Origin: DASYLJ01 sp964432595
GTDB taxonomy: Bacteria; Desulfobacterota; Binatia; DP-6
Assembly: GCA_964432595.1 (NCBI GenBank)
Contig: CAYSOF010000001.1
Span: forward strand, 248,001-312,000
Length of the DNA: 64,000 nucleotides
Reading direction: 5' to 3'
How positions within the stretch are numbered: position 1 is the stretch's first letter; the number at the start of each line of letters is the position of its first letter. The notes beneath the pieces are model-generated. The model was not told where the DNA came from and made no database searches. It worked only from the letters and a program-made list of their open reading frames with translations. The position numbers were made by a program, and so were the translations under genes. Shown here piece after piece: positions 17,518-25,650 of this stretch.

Positions 17518-17601
17518 GCATCTGCTCCTCGGGACGATGGATCGCTGAGAATAACGCCATCGCTCAGAGCGGTCACCTGTGGCTCCGCTGGATCCCGGAC
17601 A

Positions 17602-17698
17602 TTGCGTCGACGCAAACCCGGATTGCGCGAGCGTCGGATTCCGTCGCGACTCGAAGCGGCGCAAGTTGCCCGCATCGCAACCTCGCAGGAGCGAGGTT
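17602..17698 (+). promoter_or_regulatory. Two inverted repeats in the TetR/DUF1993 divergent promoter region
   Basis: TTGCGTCGACGCAA (17602-17615) is a perfect 14-base palindrome, 85 bases upstream of the TetR start. AACCTCGC/GCGAGGTT (17679-17698, 4-base spacer) is a second perfect inverted repeat, 29 bases before the DUF1993 start. Either could be the operator of the adjacent TetR protein; the second could also form a leader hairpin. Location and symmetry are the only evidence. Confidence 0.5.
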
Positions 17699-17727
17699 CG
17701 TACAACTCACATCAACTGGAGGTCACG

Positions 17728-18234
17728 ATGTCCCTGGGAATGTATCAAATCACTATTCCACCGGCGATTCGGGCGCTCACGACCTTGCGGCATCTGCTCG
17801 CCAAGGCTGCTGCACATTGCGAGGCGCGCAAGATCGATCCCTCCGCCTTCATCGGCTTTCGGTTCTTTCCGGACATGCTGCCGTTCGCATCGCAGATTCG
17901 CATCGCCACCGACATGTCCCGGTTGTGCGTCTGGCGCCTGTCCGGTGCCGAGCCCCCGAAGTTCTCGGACGACGAAACGACGTTCGCGGAGCTCGACGGC
18001 CGGGTGGAGACGACGTTGGCCTTCCTGGCCGCGGCGCAGCCTTCGCAGATCGATGGCACCGAGGACAAACCGATCACCTTCAAGACGTTGCGCGGGGAGG
18101 TCACCCTCAAGGGGATCGACTACGTCCAGCGCTTCGTCTTGCCGAACGTCTTTTTCCACACCACGACGACCTACACGATGCTGCGACACAACGGCGTGGA
18201 GATCGGCAAGTTGGATTATCTGGGAGAGCTCTGA
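17728..18234 (+). CDS. DUF1993 domain protein
   Basis: The 168 residues match the DUF1993 pattern: an N-terminal SLGMYQITIPPAIRALTTLRHLLAKA, GFRFFPDMLPFASQIRIATD, and FFHTTTTYTMLRHNGVEIGK near the end. The family is predicted to be a DinB-like four-helix bundle of unknown activity. GGAGG sits 6 bases before the ATG. It is followed after 33 bases by the FMN-binding protein gene and probably forms an operon controlled by the divergent TetR. Confidence 0.88.
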   Translation: MSLGMYQITIPPAIRALTTLRHLLAKAAAHCEARKIDPSAFIGFRFFPDMLPFASQIRIATDMSRLCVWRLSGAEPPKFSDDETTFAELDGRVETTLAFLAAAQPSQIDGTEDKPITFKTLRGEVTLKGIDYVQRFVLPNVFFHTTTTYTMLRHNGVEIGKLDYLGEL

Positions 18235-18267
18235 AACGCGCGCAGCCAGCCGTCGGGAGGGAGCACG

Positions 18268-19314
18268 ATGGACATCGATGATCGATTGCGGAGCGAGGTT
18301 TTCCACCCTGGAGAGGCCGCGATCCAGGATCGCTTGGGCGTTCGGGAGCAGATCGAGGATCTGGGCAGGCGTGTGGTTCGAGACTACATGCCTGACCAGC
18401 ACCGCACGTTCTTCGCGCAGCTGCCGTTCATCCTGATCGGAGCCCTGGATTCGACCCGACGGCCGTGGGCCACCGTTCTGGCCGGCCCTGCCGGCTTCGT
18501 TCAGTCGCCGGATCCGAAGACTCTGGTCATCGACGCGCGCCCGAACGCGACGGATCCGCTTGCTCGTGCACTGGTGCCCGGCGCATCGGTCGGGCTGCTT
18601 GGGATAGAGCCTCACACGCGTCGTCGCAATCGCATGAACGGCGTCATTCAGGAGGCGTCCGGGTCCGAACTGCAGATCGCAGTGTCCCAGAGCTTCGGCA
18701 ACTGTCCGAAGTACATCCAGGCCCGAAAGCCCGAGTACGTGGAAGTCTCCCATGGCGAAGCGCAGATTCGACGGGGCGCAACGCTCGACGCCGAGCAGCA
18801 GGAGCGCATCCGCCAGGCCGACACGTTCTACATCGCGTCGGCCCATCCGAGCTCCGAGGCGACTTCCGCGCGCTACGAGGGAGTCGATGTGTCCCACCGC
18901 GGCGGGAAGCGCGGATTCATTCGGGTCGATGCCGACGGTTCGCGACTGACCATTCCAGACTTCATCGGAAACTTTCTCTTCAATACGCTCGGCAACCTGC
19001 AGTTGAATCCGAGGTGCGGGCTCGTGTTCATCGATTTTGCGTCCGGAGGGCTCCTCCATGTGGCCGCGCGCGGAGTCGTCATCTGGGACGGGCCTCGGGT
19101 CAGCGCATTCGAGGGGGCTCAGCGCCTGGTCCAGTTCGAGATCGAAGGCTGGCAATGGGTCGATGGCGTCTTGCCGTTGCGATGGGGCCCGGAGGAACTG
19201 TCCCCTTTCCTCGAGAAGACCGGCGATTGGACCGCGGACGACGCGCCGCGATCGAACGCGTCAGCGATCTGCGTCCCACCGTCTTCCACCACCGGTCGGC
19301 CATCGCGTGCTTGA
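18268..19314 (+). CDS. Pyridoxamine 5'-phosphate oxidase-like FMN-binding protein
   Basis: The 348 residues have a split-barrel flavin-binding core in two halves: FFAQLPFILIGALDSTRRPWATVLAG near residue 50 and FYIASAHPSSEATSARYEGVDVSHRGG near residue 195, followed by LTIPDFIGNFLFNTLGNLQLNPRCGLVFIDF. GGGAGGGAG lies before the ATG. The family reduces or oxidises small substrates with flavin. The pairing with DUF1993 and a TetR regulator suggests response to a toxic small molecule, which is inference. Confidence 0.88.
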   Translation: MDIDDRLRSEVFHPGEAAIQDRLGVREQIEDLGRRVVRDYMPDQHRTFFAQLPFILIGALDSTRRPWATVLAGPAGFVQSPDPKTLVIDARPNATDPLARALVPGASVGLLGIEPHTRRRNRMNGVIQEASGSELQIAVSQSFGNCPKYIQARKPEYVEVSHGEAQIRRGATLDAEQQERIRQADTFYIASAHPSSEATSARYEGVDVSHRGGKRGFIRVDADGSRLTIPDFIGNFLFNTLGNLQLNPRCGLVFIDFASGGLLHVAARGVVIWDGPRVSAFEGAQRLVQFEIEGWQWVDGVLPLRWGPEELSPFLEKTGDWTADDAPRSNASAICVPPSSTTGRPSRA

Positions 19315-19547
19315 ATGCGAATGGACCGCGGGACGTTCACGGAGAACGGGTGGGGTGGGTGCTGCTGGGGTGACGTCGCACGCGCTGCTCATCCAGCGGA
19401 GATCGATCCGCTGTCTCGCGATCCTCGCGCTCGCGCAGAGTGCCGGCGGGTGCCTCCGCCTAGCGCTCAGGTGGGGCCCCTCGTTTTCGCGCACTCGTTC
19501 GCCCACCGCTCGGCGGACCTGATCCGCGAGCCACCCTCAGGCCTGCC

Positions 19548-19931
19548 TCATTCGGCTGGCACGACCACGAAGTCGGTCTGGCCGTTCCCGACTCTGGACG
19601 AGGCGCGATACTGGCTCTTGCTCCCCTCGACGGTGAACTTGCAGAAGCTCGACGTGGAAATTTGGGACCCGGATACGATGAGACTGTTGCCTGCACCTGG
19701 GTTCACGTTGACGTCGCTGCCAGTGACGCGGCTGCCGCTGATGGTGAAGACCTCGATGACGACGACGCGCGCCTTCGTTCCGACGTTGATGATCGAGCAC
19801 CTCAGGATATCTTCGTTGCCCACGAGCTGCAGCGGGGTATAGAGTTCGGCGGCGGCGTGAGCAGATCCTACCGTTCCGAGCGTGAGCGTGACGGCGAGAC
19901 AGGCGCAAGAGAGACGCGCGAACGATAGCAT
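19548..19931 (-). CDS. Small exported protein of unknown function
   Basis: The 127 residues begin with a clear signal peptide (MLSFARLSCACLAVTLTLGTVGSAHA). The mature part of about 100 residues is predicted beta-rich (YTPLQLVGNEDILRCSIINVG, VVVIEVFTISGSRV, SLIVSGSQISTSSFCKFTVEG) with two cysteines that could form one disulfide. I do not recognise the family. It stands alone, with about 190-230 non-coding bases on each side in which I see no gene. Confidence 0.8.
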   Translation of the reverse strand: MLSFARLSCACLAVTLTLGTVGSAHAAAELYTPLQLVGNEDILRCSIINVGTKARVVVIEVFTISGSRVTGSDVNVNPGAGNSLIVSGSQISTSSFCKFTVEGSKSQYRASSRVGNGQTDFVVVPAE

Positions 19932-20123
19932 GGCAATCGCCCCTTTCGTCGAGGAAGATGTCCCATGCCTACTGCTCGGAACTGCGGGTCGCCATTCCGC
20001 TGAACAGAGGAATGGGACGGCGACCGCGCAATCCGGCGACCGACGGAACCGAACGTCCGATAGCTCTCGGGTCGGGTTAGGTTCCCTGGATTGTCGCGCC
20101 TACGGTCCCTCGGTGGCGTCCGA

Positions 20124-21065
20124 CTAGCGGCGCCGGGCGCTCTCCGTCCACGCGACCGTGCGGCGGAGACCCTCGGCGAACGCCGTGCGGGCGACGAAGC
20201 CGAAACGCTGGCGCGCGCGGCTGGTGTCGAGGCGCCGGCGGGGTTGACCGTTCGGCTGCGTGGCGTCCCAGCGAATGTGCCCGGTGAAGCCCGTCTCCCG
20301 CGCGACGGCGGCGGCCAGCTCCCGGATCGAGATGTCGACGCCCGAGCCCAGGTTCACCGGCTCGGGATCGTCATAGCGCTCGGTTGCCAGAACGATGCCC
20401 TCGGCCGCGTCCTCGACGTACAGGAACTCGCGCGTGGCCGAGCCGTCACCCCAGCAGACGATCGACGAGTCTCCTGCGTCGCGAGCGTCGCAGCACTTGC
20501 GAATGAGTGCCGGAATCACGTGCGACGTCTCGGGATCGGCGTGATCGTGCGGCCCGTAGAGATTCACCGGGAGGAGGTAGGTTCCCGGCAAGCCGTATTC
20601 CTGCCGGTAGGCTTGCAGCTGCACGAGCAGCATTTTCTTGGCGAGCCCGTAGGGTGCGTTGGTTTCCTCCGGATAGCCGTCCCACAGATCGTCTTCGCGA
20701 AACGGCACGGGTGTGTGCTTCGGGTACGCGCACACCGTGCCCACGCACGTGAGCTTCCGGACCTTCGTCCGGCGAGCCTGCTCGATGACGTGGAGACCCA
20801 TCAGGGCGTTCTCGTAGAAGAACGAGCCCGGATGGGCTCGGTTGGCGCCGATGCCACCGACGACGGCGGCGAGATGGATCACGATGGTAGGGCGCGTTTC
20901 GGCAAAGAGGCGGGCGACGGCGGACGCGTCGCGGAGATCATAGTCGGCGCGTCTGGGCACGATCACGTCGCGGCAGCCGTGCGCCTCGAGCTCGGCGACG
21001 ACGTGGCGGCCGAGAAAGCCGGCGCCGCCGGTCACGCAAACGCGCTCGCCCGAGAGCGGGATCAT
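20124..21065 (-). CDS. fcl: GDP-L-fucose synthase
   Basis: A 313-residue short-chain dehydrogenase-type epimerase/reductase. NADP motif TGGAGFLGRHVV; catalytic GTVCAYPKH, with Thr at the position of the first Ser of the E. coli GSSC motif; YGLAKK with Tyr/Lys; NLYGPHD with the catalytic His. It converts GDP-4-keto-6-deoxymannose to GDP-L-fucose for surface polysaccharide. gmd, the usual partner, is not in the window. Its start overlaps the stop of the preceding glycosyltransferase-like gene (ATGA). Confidence 0.9.
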   Translation of the reverse strand: MIPLSGERVCVTGGAGFLGRHVVAELEAHGCRDVIVPRRADYDLRDASAVARLFAETRPTIVIHLAAVVGGIGANRAHPGSFFYENALMGLHVIEQARRTKVRKLTCVGTVCAYPKHTPVPFREDDLWDGYPEETNAPYGLAKKMLLVQLQAYRQEYGLPGTYLLPVNLYGPHDHADPETSHVIPALIRKCCDARDAGDSSIVCWGDGSATREFLYVEDAAEGIVLATERYDDPEPVNLGSGVDISIRELAAAVARETGFTGHIRWDATQPNGQPRRRLDTSRARQRFGFVARTAFAEGLRRTVAWTESARRR

Positions 21066-21814
21066 GCGAGTGGGGCGCCCATGCGAACGTCGGCCTCGAT
21101 GCGCTCGACGTCTGGCGGCGTGATCCCGAGGCGCTGCATGTTCGCGGCGCAGGTCGACAGCAGGCGGCCGGCGTCGGTGCTCTCACCGAAGACGGCGAGG
21201 TTCCGCGCCGTCACGTACCGTGTCTCGTTCGCGGGAACCTTCCACACCTCGCCGTGACCGGGCTCCTGGCCCGTCCACTCGTCGAGCTGCTTGGCGCGGG
21301 TCGGCTCGTGCGGGAAGCGCCGGAACGCGTCGCGCAACACGCGGACGCGCACGTACTGATGGATCCAGAACTGGTGGTAGTCGAGACGCCGAAGCAGCAC
21401 CTCGCCGTCGGGCGTCGTCGTGCCGCCCTCGGCAGTCACGTGTCCGTCGTGCAGGAGCATCCGGCAGCGGCAGAAGATGAGTCCGGTGATCGCGGGATCG
21501 TGGAGCCGGAGCAGCCACTGGTGGAGTCGACCGACCGCGGCGACGTCGACGTCGATCAGCCACTTGTCGTCGATGCACCAGTAGACCCACTCGTCGTCCG
21601 GTAGGTCGCGCAGCAGGACCTCGACGGTAGCCACGATGGGGCTGGGCGACGGGACGTGCTCCACCGCCGGGTCGCGCCACGCCGCCGGCCAGTGTGCCTG
21701 TTGAAACGGAATGCGGAAGACGAACGGATGGTCGGGCCAGAGCGTGCGGTACGTGCGCACCATGTGCGCCGCCATCGGTGCGTAGCGGTCGCAGCTGAGG
21801 ACGATTGCACGCAT
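21062..21814 (-). CDS. Putative glycosyltransferase (GT-A-like), overlapping fcl
   Basis: The 250 residues have no signal peptide. MRAIVLSCDRYAPMAAHMVRTYRTLWPDHPF is a Rossmann-like start, and DEWVYWCIDDKWLIDVDVA near residue 75 resembles the nucleotide-sugar/metal-binding acidic motif of GT-A enzymes. The 4-base ATGA overlap with fcl suggests they work together, for example a transferase for a fucose-containing glycan. Family membership is not certain; it could also be a sugar-modifying enzyme of another type. Confidence 0.7.
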   Translation of the reverse strand: MRAIVLSCDRYAPMAAHMVRTYRTLWPDHPFVFRIPFQQAHWPAAWRDPAVEHVPSPSPIVATVEVLLRDLPDDEWVYWCIDDKWLIDVDVAAVGRLHQWLLRLHDPAITGLIFCRCRMLLHDGHVTAEGGTTTPDGEVLLRRLDYHQFWIHQYVRVRVLRDAFRRFPHEPTRAKQLDEWTGQEPGHGEVWKVPANETRYVTARNLAVFGESTDAGRLLSTCAANMQRLGITPPDVERIEADVRMGAPLA

Positions 21815-21950
21815 GCGGAGGGGCGCGGCGATACGCGGAGCGTCGTATCAGGGACGCGGATGGTTCGCGAGTACGATCATGTGGTGGTCGGCTCGGGACG
21901 CGACTCGGCCCCCGGCGCTGCGCGCACCGGGGGCCGAGCTTCGTGCACGA

Positions 21951-24900
21951 TCACTGCGTGATCGTGACCGTCGCCGCGGACGCCTTGCAGTTGTTGCCCT
22001 CGTCGCTCTCGACCTCCACGTTCTGATCGTCCGCGCAGGCCAGCACGAAGTAGGTGTCGAGCGGCGTCGTCTTCGGCACGGACAGCTTCGCCGTACCGGA
22101 GTTGGAGGCGCCGGGCGCCAGCTCGCGAACGCCGCGACTGCCCCCGAGCAGCTGGTCACCGCCGCCCTTCACGCCGTCGCGCGAGAGGTAGTAGCGCGTC
22201 TTGGTCGACTTGGCGGCGACCGCGGCGAGGTTCGTCACCATCTCGGTGATCTTGATCTTGCTGCCGCGCGCGATCGTCGACGGCGGCGACGACACGACGC
22301 TCACGACCAGGTCCGGCCGTGCGACGGTCACCGTCGGGCCGGCGATGCAGTTGTCCGCCTCGTCGCCTTCTTCGACGGTGCCCTGGTCGTCGGCGCACGC
22401 GATCAGGGTGTAGGCAGCGATCGGCGCGTTCGCGGGGATCGTCACCTTGACGTTGGCCGTGTGGCTCACGCCGGCGGGAAGCGCGGGAACCGAGTGCGTC
22501 CCATTGAGGAGCGTGTCGCCCGGGCCCCTCACGGCGTCGAGCGAGAGGTAGTAGCGCGTCTTCGTCGACGTGGATGCGCCCGGTCCCGCGTTGTACGTCG
22601 TCTCGGACACGGAGAGCGACGACCCGGGCGTCACGATCGGCGCGCCTGGGCTCGTTCCCATTCCCACCGGCACGAGGTTCGCCGTCAGGGCGCGGACCTG
22701 GATGGTCGTGTTCGCGACGACCTCCCCGGCGTTCTCCGACCACGCGCGGGCGAAGAAGGTCTTCGCGCCGGGCGTGTCGGCCCGGAAGAAGTAGCTGACC
22801 TGTCGCGAGAACATGGGGAGCAGATTGCCGAGCGTGAGGAAGTCCGTGTTGTTGCTGAACGCCATGTAGCCGCCGTCGTGGCGCTTCGTCTCGATGCTGA
22901 GCAGCGTCAGGCCGGAGGGAATGATCGTCGGCGTGACCTGCACCCCCGAGGCCACGTAGTGCTGCGTGGCGACCGTCTCCTTCACCTCGAAGACGGAGCC
23001 CACGGTGACGCCGCCCACGGGCGGCGTCAGGACGTTCGTCATGGCCGGGGTGGTGTCGCCGCGGATGATCACCGTCGTCACGCCGTAGGGCAGCGGGAAG
23101 GTGGGATAGGTCCTCGGCACGACCTTCACGCGGTACGAGCCGGCCGGCGGGTTGTCGAACGAGATGAACTCGACGTTGTCGACGTCGGAGAGCGACGCGA
23201 ACTCGCCGCACGCCCCGAACTCCTCCATGCAGTACGGCGTCTGGTCGAGCCACAGGTCGAGATCGTACGCCACGGCGCGGCTGGCGCCGGCGCTGGCCGC
23301 CGGCTCGTCCCACGTGAGCGCGATGACGAGACGCTTCGTGTTCGGGGGCACGACGACTTCCTGGTAGGCGAACCCGGGGCCCTTCAGGCCGCCGTACATC
23401 CACTGCGTCTGCCAACCCGCCGAGTTGGTGTGGTCCCAGTGCGCCTTGTACCCCGACACGCGGCCGAGGCCGTAGTCGTTGCTCTTCTGGGTGAGGTCGT
23501 CGTGGGCGATCGCGGTGCCCATCAGGTGCGAGCGTAGCAACGCCGGCCGCCCCTTGAGATCGCTGTAGTGCTCCATGAGCGTCGCCACGAGCCCGGTGAC
23601 GTGCGGCGCGGCCATGCTCGTGCCGTGTTTGTCGGTGTAGAGGTTCGTGCTCCCCGCCTGGGCGGACGTGATCATGTTGCCGGGGGCGACGACGTTCGGC
23701 TTCATGCGGCCGTCGGCGGTCGGTCCGCGGCTGCTCGAGCTCGTGACGTCGCCGACGGCGAAGTACTGCCGGTCGAACACGTTGCCGACGGTGAGCGCGT
23801 TCTTGGCGACGGCGGGCCGGCCGAGGGAGCCGGGGGTCGGCCCTTCGTTGCCGGCGCTGACGACGTACGCCTGTCCGTAGGTCCAGACCTTGTCGTCGAG
23901 CTTGCGCGACAGGCTGTCGGTGCCGGGAAACGGCGCGTCCTCGAAGGGGACGCCGTTGCTCATGTTGATCACGTCGGGCGGCGCGCTCGTGCACTCGGAG
24001 AAGGACGACATGAAGTCCATCGCGGCCTCCGCCCACGACGACAGGCCCTGGCGGTTGGCCTTGGTGACCTTGGCCGCGCGGATCTGCTCGAGGTTCCCCA
24101 CTCCGGGCGCGACGCCCTTGTAGCGGGCGTTCATCGTGCCCGTGCCCGCGATGGTGCCGATGACGTGCGTGCCGTGCCCGTTCGGATCGTTGAAGGCGTT
24201 GCCGGCCTCGTCGGTGAAGTTCTTGCCGCACGTGTACTTGCTGAGGTCGCCGTGCATGGGAGACGCGTTCGGCCCCATCGAGAAGCCGCTGTCGAGGATG
24301 CCGACGAGCGTCGACGCGCCGCTGTAGCGCGTCAGCCCGAGCGGGGTGCCGGGCCGGATCAGGTCCGCGTCGATCAGCGGCATGCTCTGGTCGTGGTGGT
24401 CGTCGATCTGCTCGACGAGCTCGAGGAAGAGGACGAAGTCGAGGGCGGCGATCGCGTCGATGGTCGAGCGGTCGGCGACCGCGCGATAGAGGCGCAGGCT
24501 GGCGTCGTACTCGCCGACGGTGGCTCCGGCGGCTTCGAGCTCGCGCCGGAACGTGCCGTCGTCGTCGCCGTCGAACAAATTGACGACGATCGGAATCGGC
24601 GTCGCGCGGTCGATGCCGGCCGACCTGGCGCCGGCACTCCGCAGCTTCGACAGCTCCCGGCTGCGCTTCTGCGCGCGCGTGCTGACGCCCACCCACTCGA
24701 CCTCGGGGAGCGCCGCGATCCGCTCGAGCGCGCTCAGCGGGAGGCGGGCCTTGTGATGGTCGTCGTGCGGACCGAGCAACGTCACGTCCAGCTCGGCCAG
24801 GCGTCGCTCGACGGTCTCGTCGAGCGGCACGCGGAGCCGGAGGAAGCCGTAGACGAACTGCCGTCCCCGGCGGGCCGTGCTGGCCGCGCGAGATCGCAGC

Positions 24901-25409
24901 GTCGGGTCGAGGCCCGACGTGCGGGTGCGCGCGCCGGACGAGAAGGTGAGCCCGCGCGGCGTGCGCGAACGACGCCGCGACGAATTGGATTGGTAACCCT
25001 GATCGCTCACGCCCGGCACGAAGTCGACCTTCGGCTGCGCTGCCAGGCCGGACGACGTCGGGACGACGATGCCCTCCTGCGCGGGCGCGATGGGCGCGGC
25101 GGGCATCTCCGGGTCGAGCTCGTCGACGACACGAGCGCCGGCGGAGGCGGGGTCGGGCGGAACCGACTCGACCACGGCTCCGTCGGAACCCGTGGCCGCC
25201 CGGCGCACGACGTCGTCTGCGATCGCGGAGAGGGCGTCGCGGTCGTACCGCGGTACGACGTCGTCGGGCTCGGTCGCGAGCGCGGGAAGCGCGAGCCCCA
25301 GCACGACCAGCGTCGTCGCGAAGCCTCGCGCCAGCCCGGTGCGAGGCGCCCGCTGGGATGATGGCCCGCGATGGCACGGGTAGGACAGGGATGTCGGGTC
25401 GGTCGTCAT
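21951..25409 (-). CDS. Secreted subtilisin-like (S8) serine protease with CARDB repeats
   Basis: The ATG with GAGGAG upstream gives 1,152 residues: a long N-region and signal helix (GFATTLVVLGLALPALA), a propeptide-like part, and an S8 domain. The catalytic triad is about Asp373 (VGILDSGFSM), His412 (GHGTHVIGTIAG) and Ser598 (HGTSMAAPHVTG), with the oxyanion Asn in VSAGNEG. After a beta-rich region there are two CARDB-type domains (each with TKTRYYLS and an IACADDQ or LACADDQ strand) reaching the C-terminus. An extracellular protease; the repeats probably bind cell surface or substrate. Confidence 0.92.
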   Translation of the reverse strand: MTTDPTSLSYPCHRGPSSQRAPRTGLARGFATTLVVLGLALPALATEPDDVVPRYDRDALSAIADDVVRRAATGSDGAVVESVPPDPASAGARVVDELDPEMPAAPIAPAQEGIVVPTSSGLAAQPKVDFVPGVSDQGYQSNSSRRRSRTPRGLTFSSGARTRTSGLDPTLRSRAASTARRGRQFVYGFLRLRVPLDETVERRLAELDVTLLGPHDDHHKARLPLSALERIAALPEVEWVGVSTRAQKRSRELSKLRSAGARSAGIDRATPIPIVVNLFDGDDDGTFRRELEAAGATVGEYDASLRLYRAVADRSTIDAIAALDFVLFLELVEQIDDHHDQSMPLIDADLIRPGTPLGLTRYSGASTLVGILDSGFSMGPNASPMHGDLSKYTCGKNFTDEAGNAFNDPNGHGTHVIGTIAGTGTMNARYKGVAPGVGNLEQIRAAKVTKANRQGLSSWAEAAMDFMSSFSECTSAPPDVINMSNGVPFEDAPFPGTDSLSRKLDDKVWTYGQAYVVSAGNEGPTPGSLGRPAVAKNALTVGNVFDRQYFAVGDVTSSSSRGPTADGRMKPNVVAPGNMITSAQAGSTNLYTDKHGTSMAAPHVTGLVATLMEHYSDLKGRPALLRSHLMGTAIAHDDLTQKSNDYGLGRVSGYKAHWDHTNSAGWQTQWMYGGLKGPGFAYQEVVVPPNTKRLVIALTWDEPAASAGASRAVAYDLDLWLDQTPYCMEEFGACGEFASLSDVDNVEFISFDNPPAGSYRVKVVPRTYPTFPLPYGVTTVIIRGDTTPAMTNVLTPPVGGVTVGSVFEVKETVATQHYVASGVQVTPTIIPSGLTLLSIETKRHDGGYMAFSNNTDFLTLGNLLPMFSRQVSYFFRADTPGAKTFFARAWSENAGEVVANTTIQVRALTANLVPVGMGTSPGAPIVTPGSSLSVSETTYNAGPGASTSTKTRYYLSLDAVRGPGDTLLNGTHSVPALPAGVSHTANVKVTIPANAPIAAYTLIACADDQGTVEEGDEADNCIAGPTVTVARPDLVVSVVSSPPSTIARGSKIKITEMVTNLAAVAAKSTKTRYYLSRDGVKGGGDQLLGGSRGVRELAPGASNSGTAKLSVPKTTPLDTYFVLACADDQNVEVESDEGNNCKASAATVTITQ

Positions 25410-25522
25410 GGTCGTCTCCTCTGCTGGGTACGAGCCGCGCCGATGGCGGTCGACTCGCGTGGGGTCTGCGCAGAGGGTGCTACGTCGCGAGTAGCGGCCT
25501 GCTACCCGTCGCGACCGCTGAC

Positions 25523-25538
25523 GATACGAAATCGTATC
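25523..25538 (+). promoter_or_regulatory. Inverted repeat in the subtilase/Cys-rich divergent promoter region
   Basis: GATACGA and TCGTATC are separated by AA and flanked by a longer imperfect dyad (GCGACCGCT left, AGCGACGGTCGC right). It sits roughly midway in the 241-base gap between two divergent genes for secreted proteins. It could be a regulator-binding site acting on both. Confidence 0.4.
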
Positions 25539-25650
25539 CGAAGCGACGGTCGCGGAAGATCGTTGACCGTCGAGGATCCAGCATGTTAGCGCTCGCCGAC
25601 CCGATTCTAGCCATCCAGGGACTTTCTCGACGCTGGATGGGGAGGCTTCC

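Noticed and set aside
22156..25377. 1,073-codon open frame in another minus-strand frame of the subtilase gene
   Set aside because: Low-complexity Arg/Pro/His sequence; the overlapping subtilase frame contains the full catalytic triad and CARDB domains.
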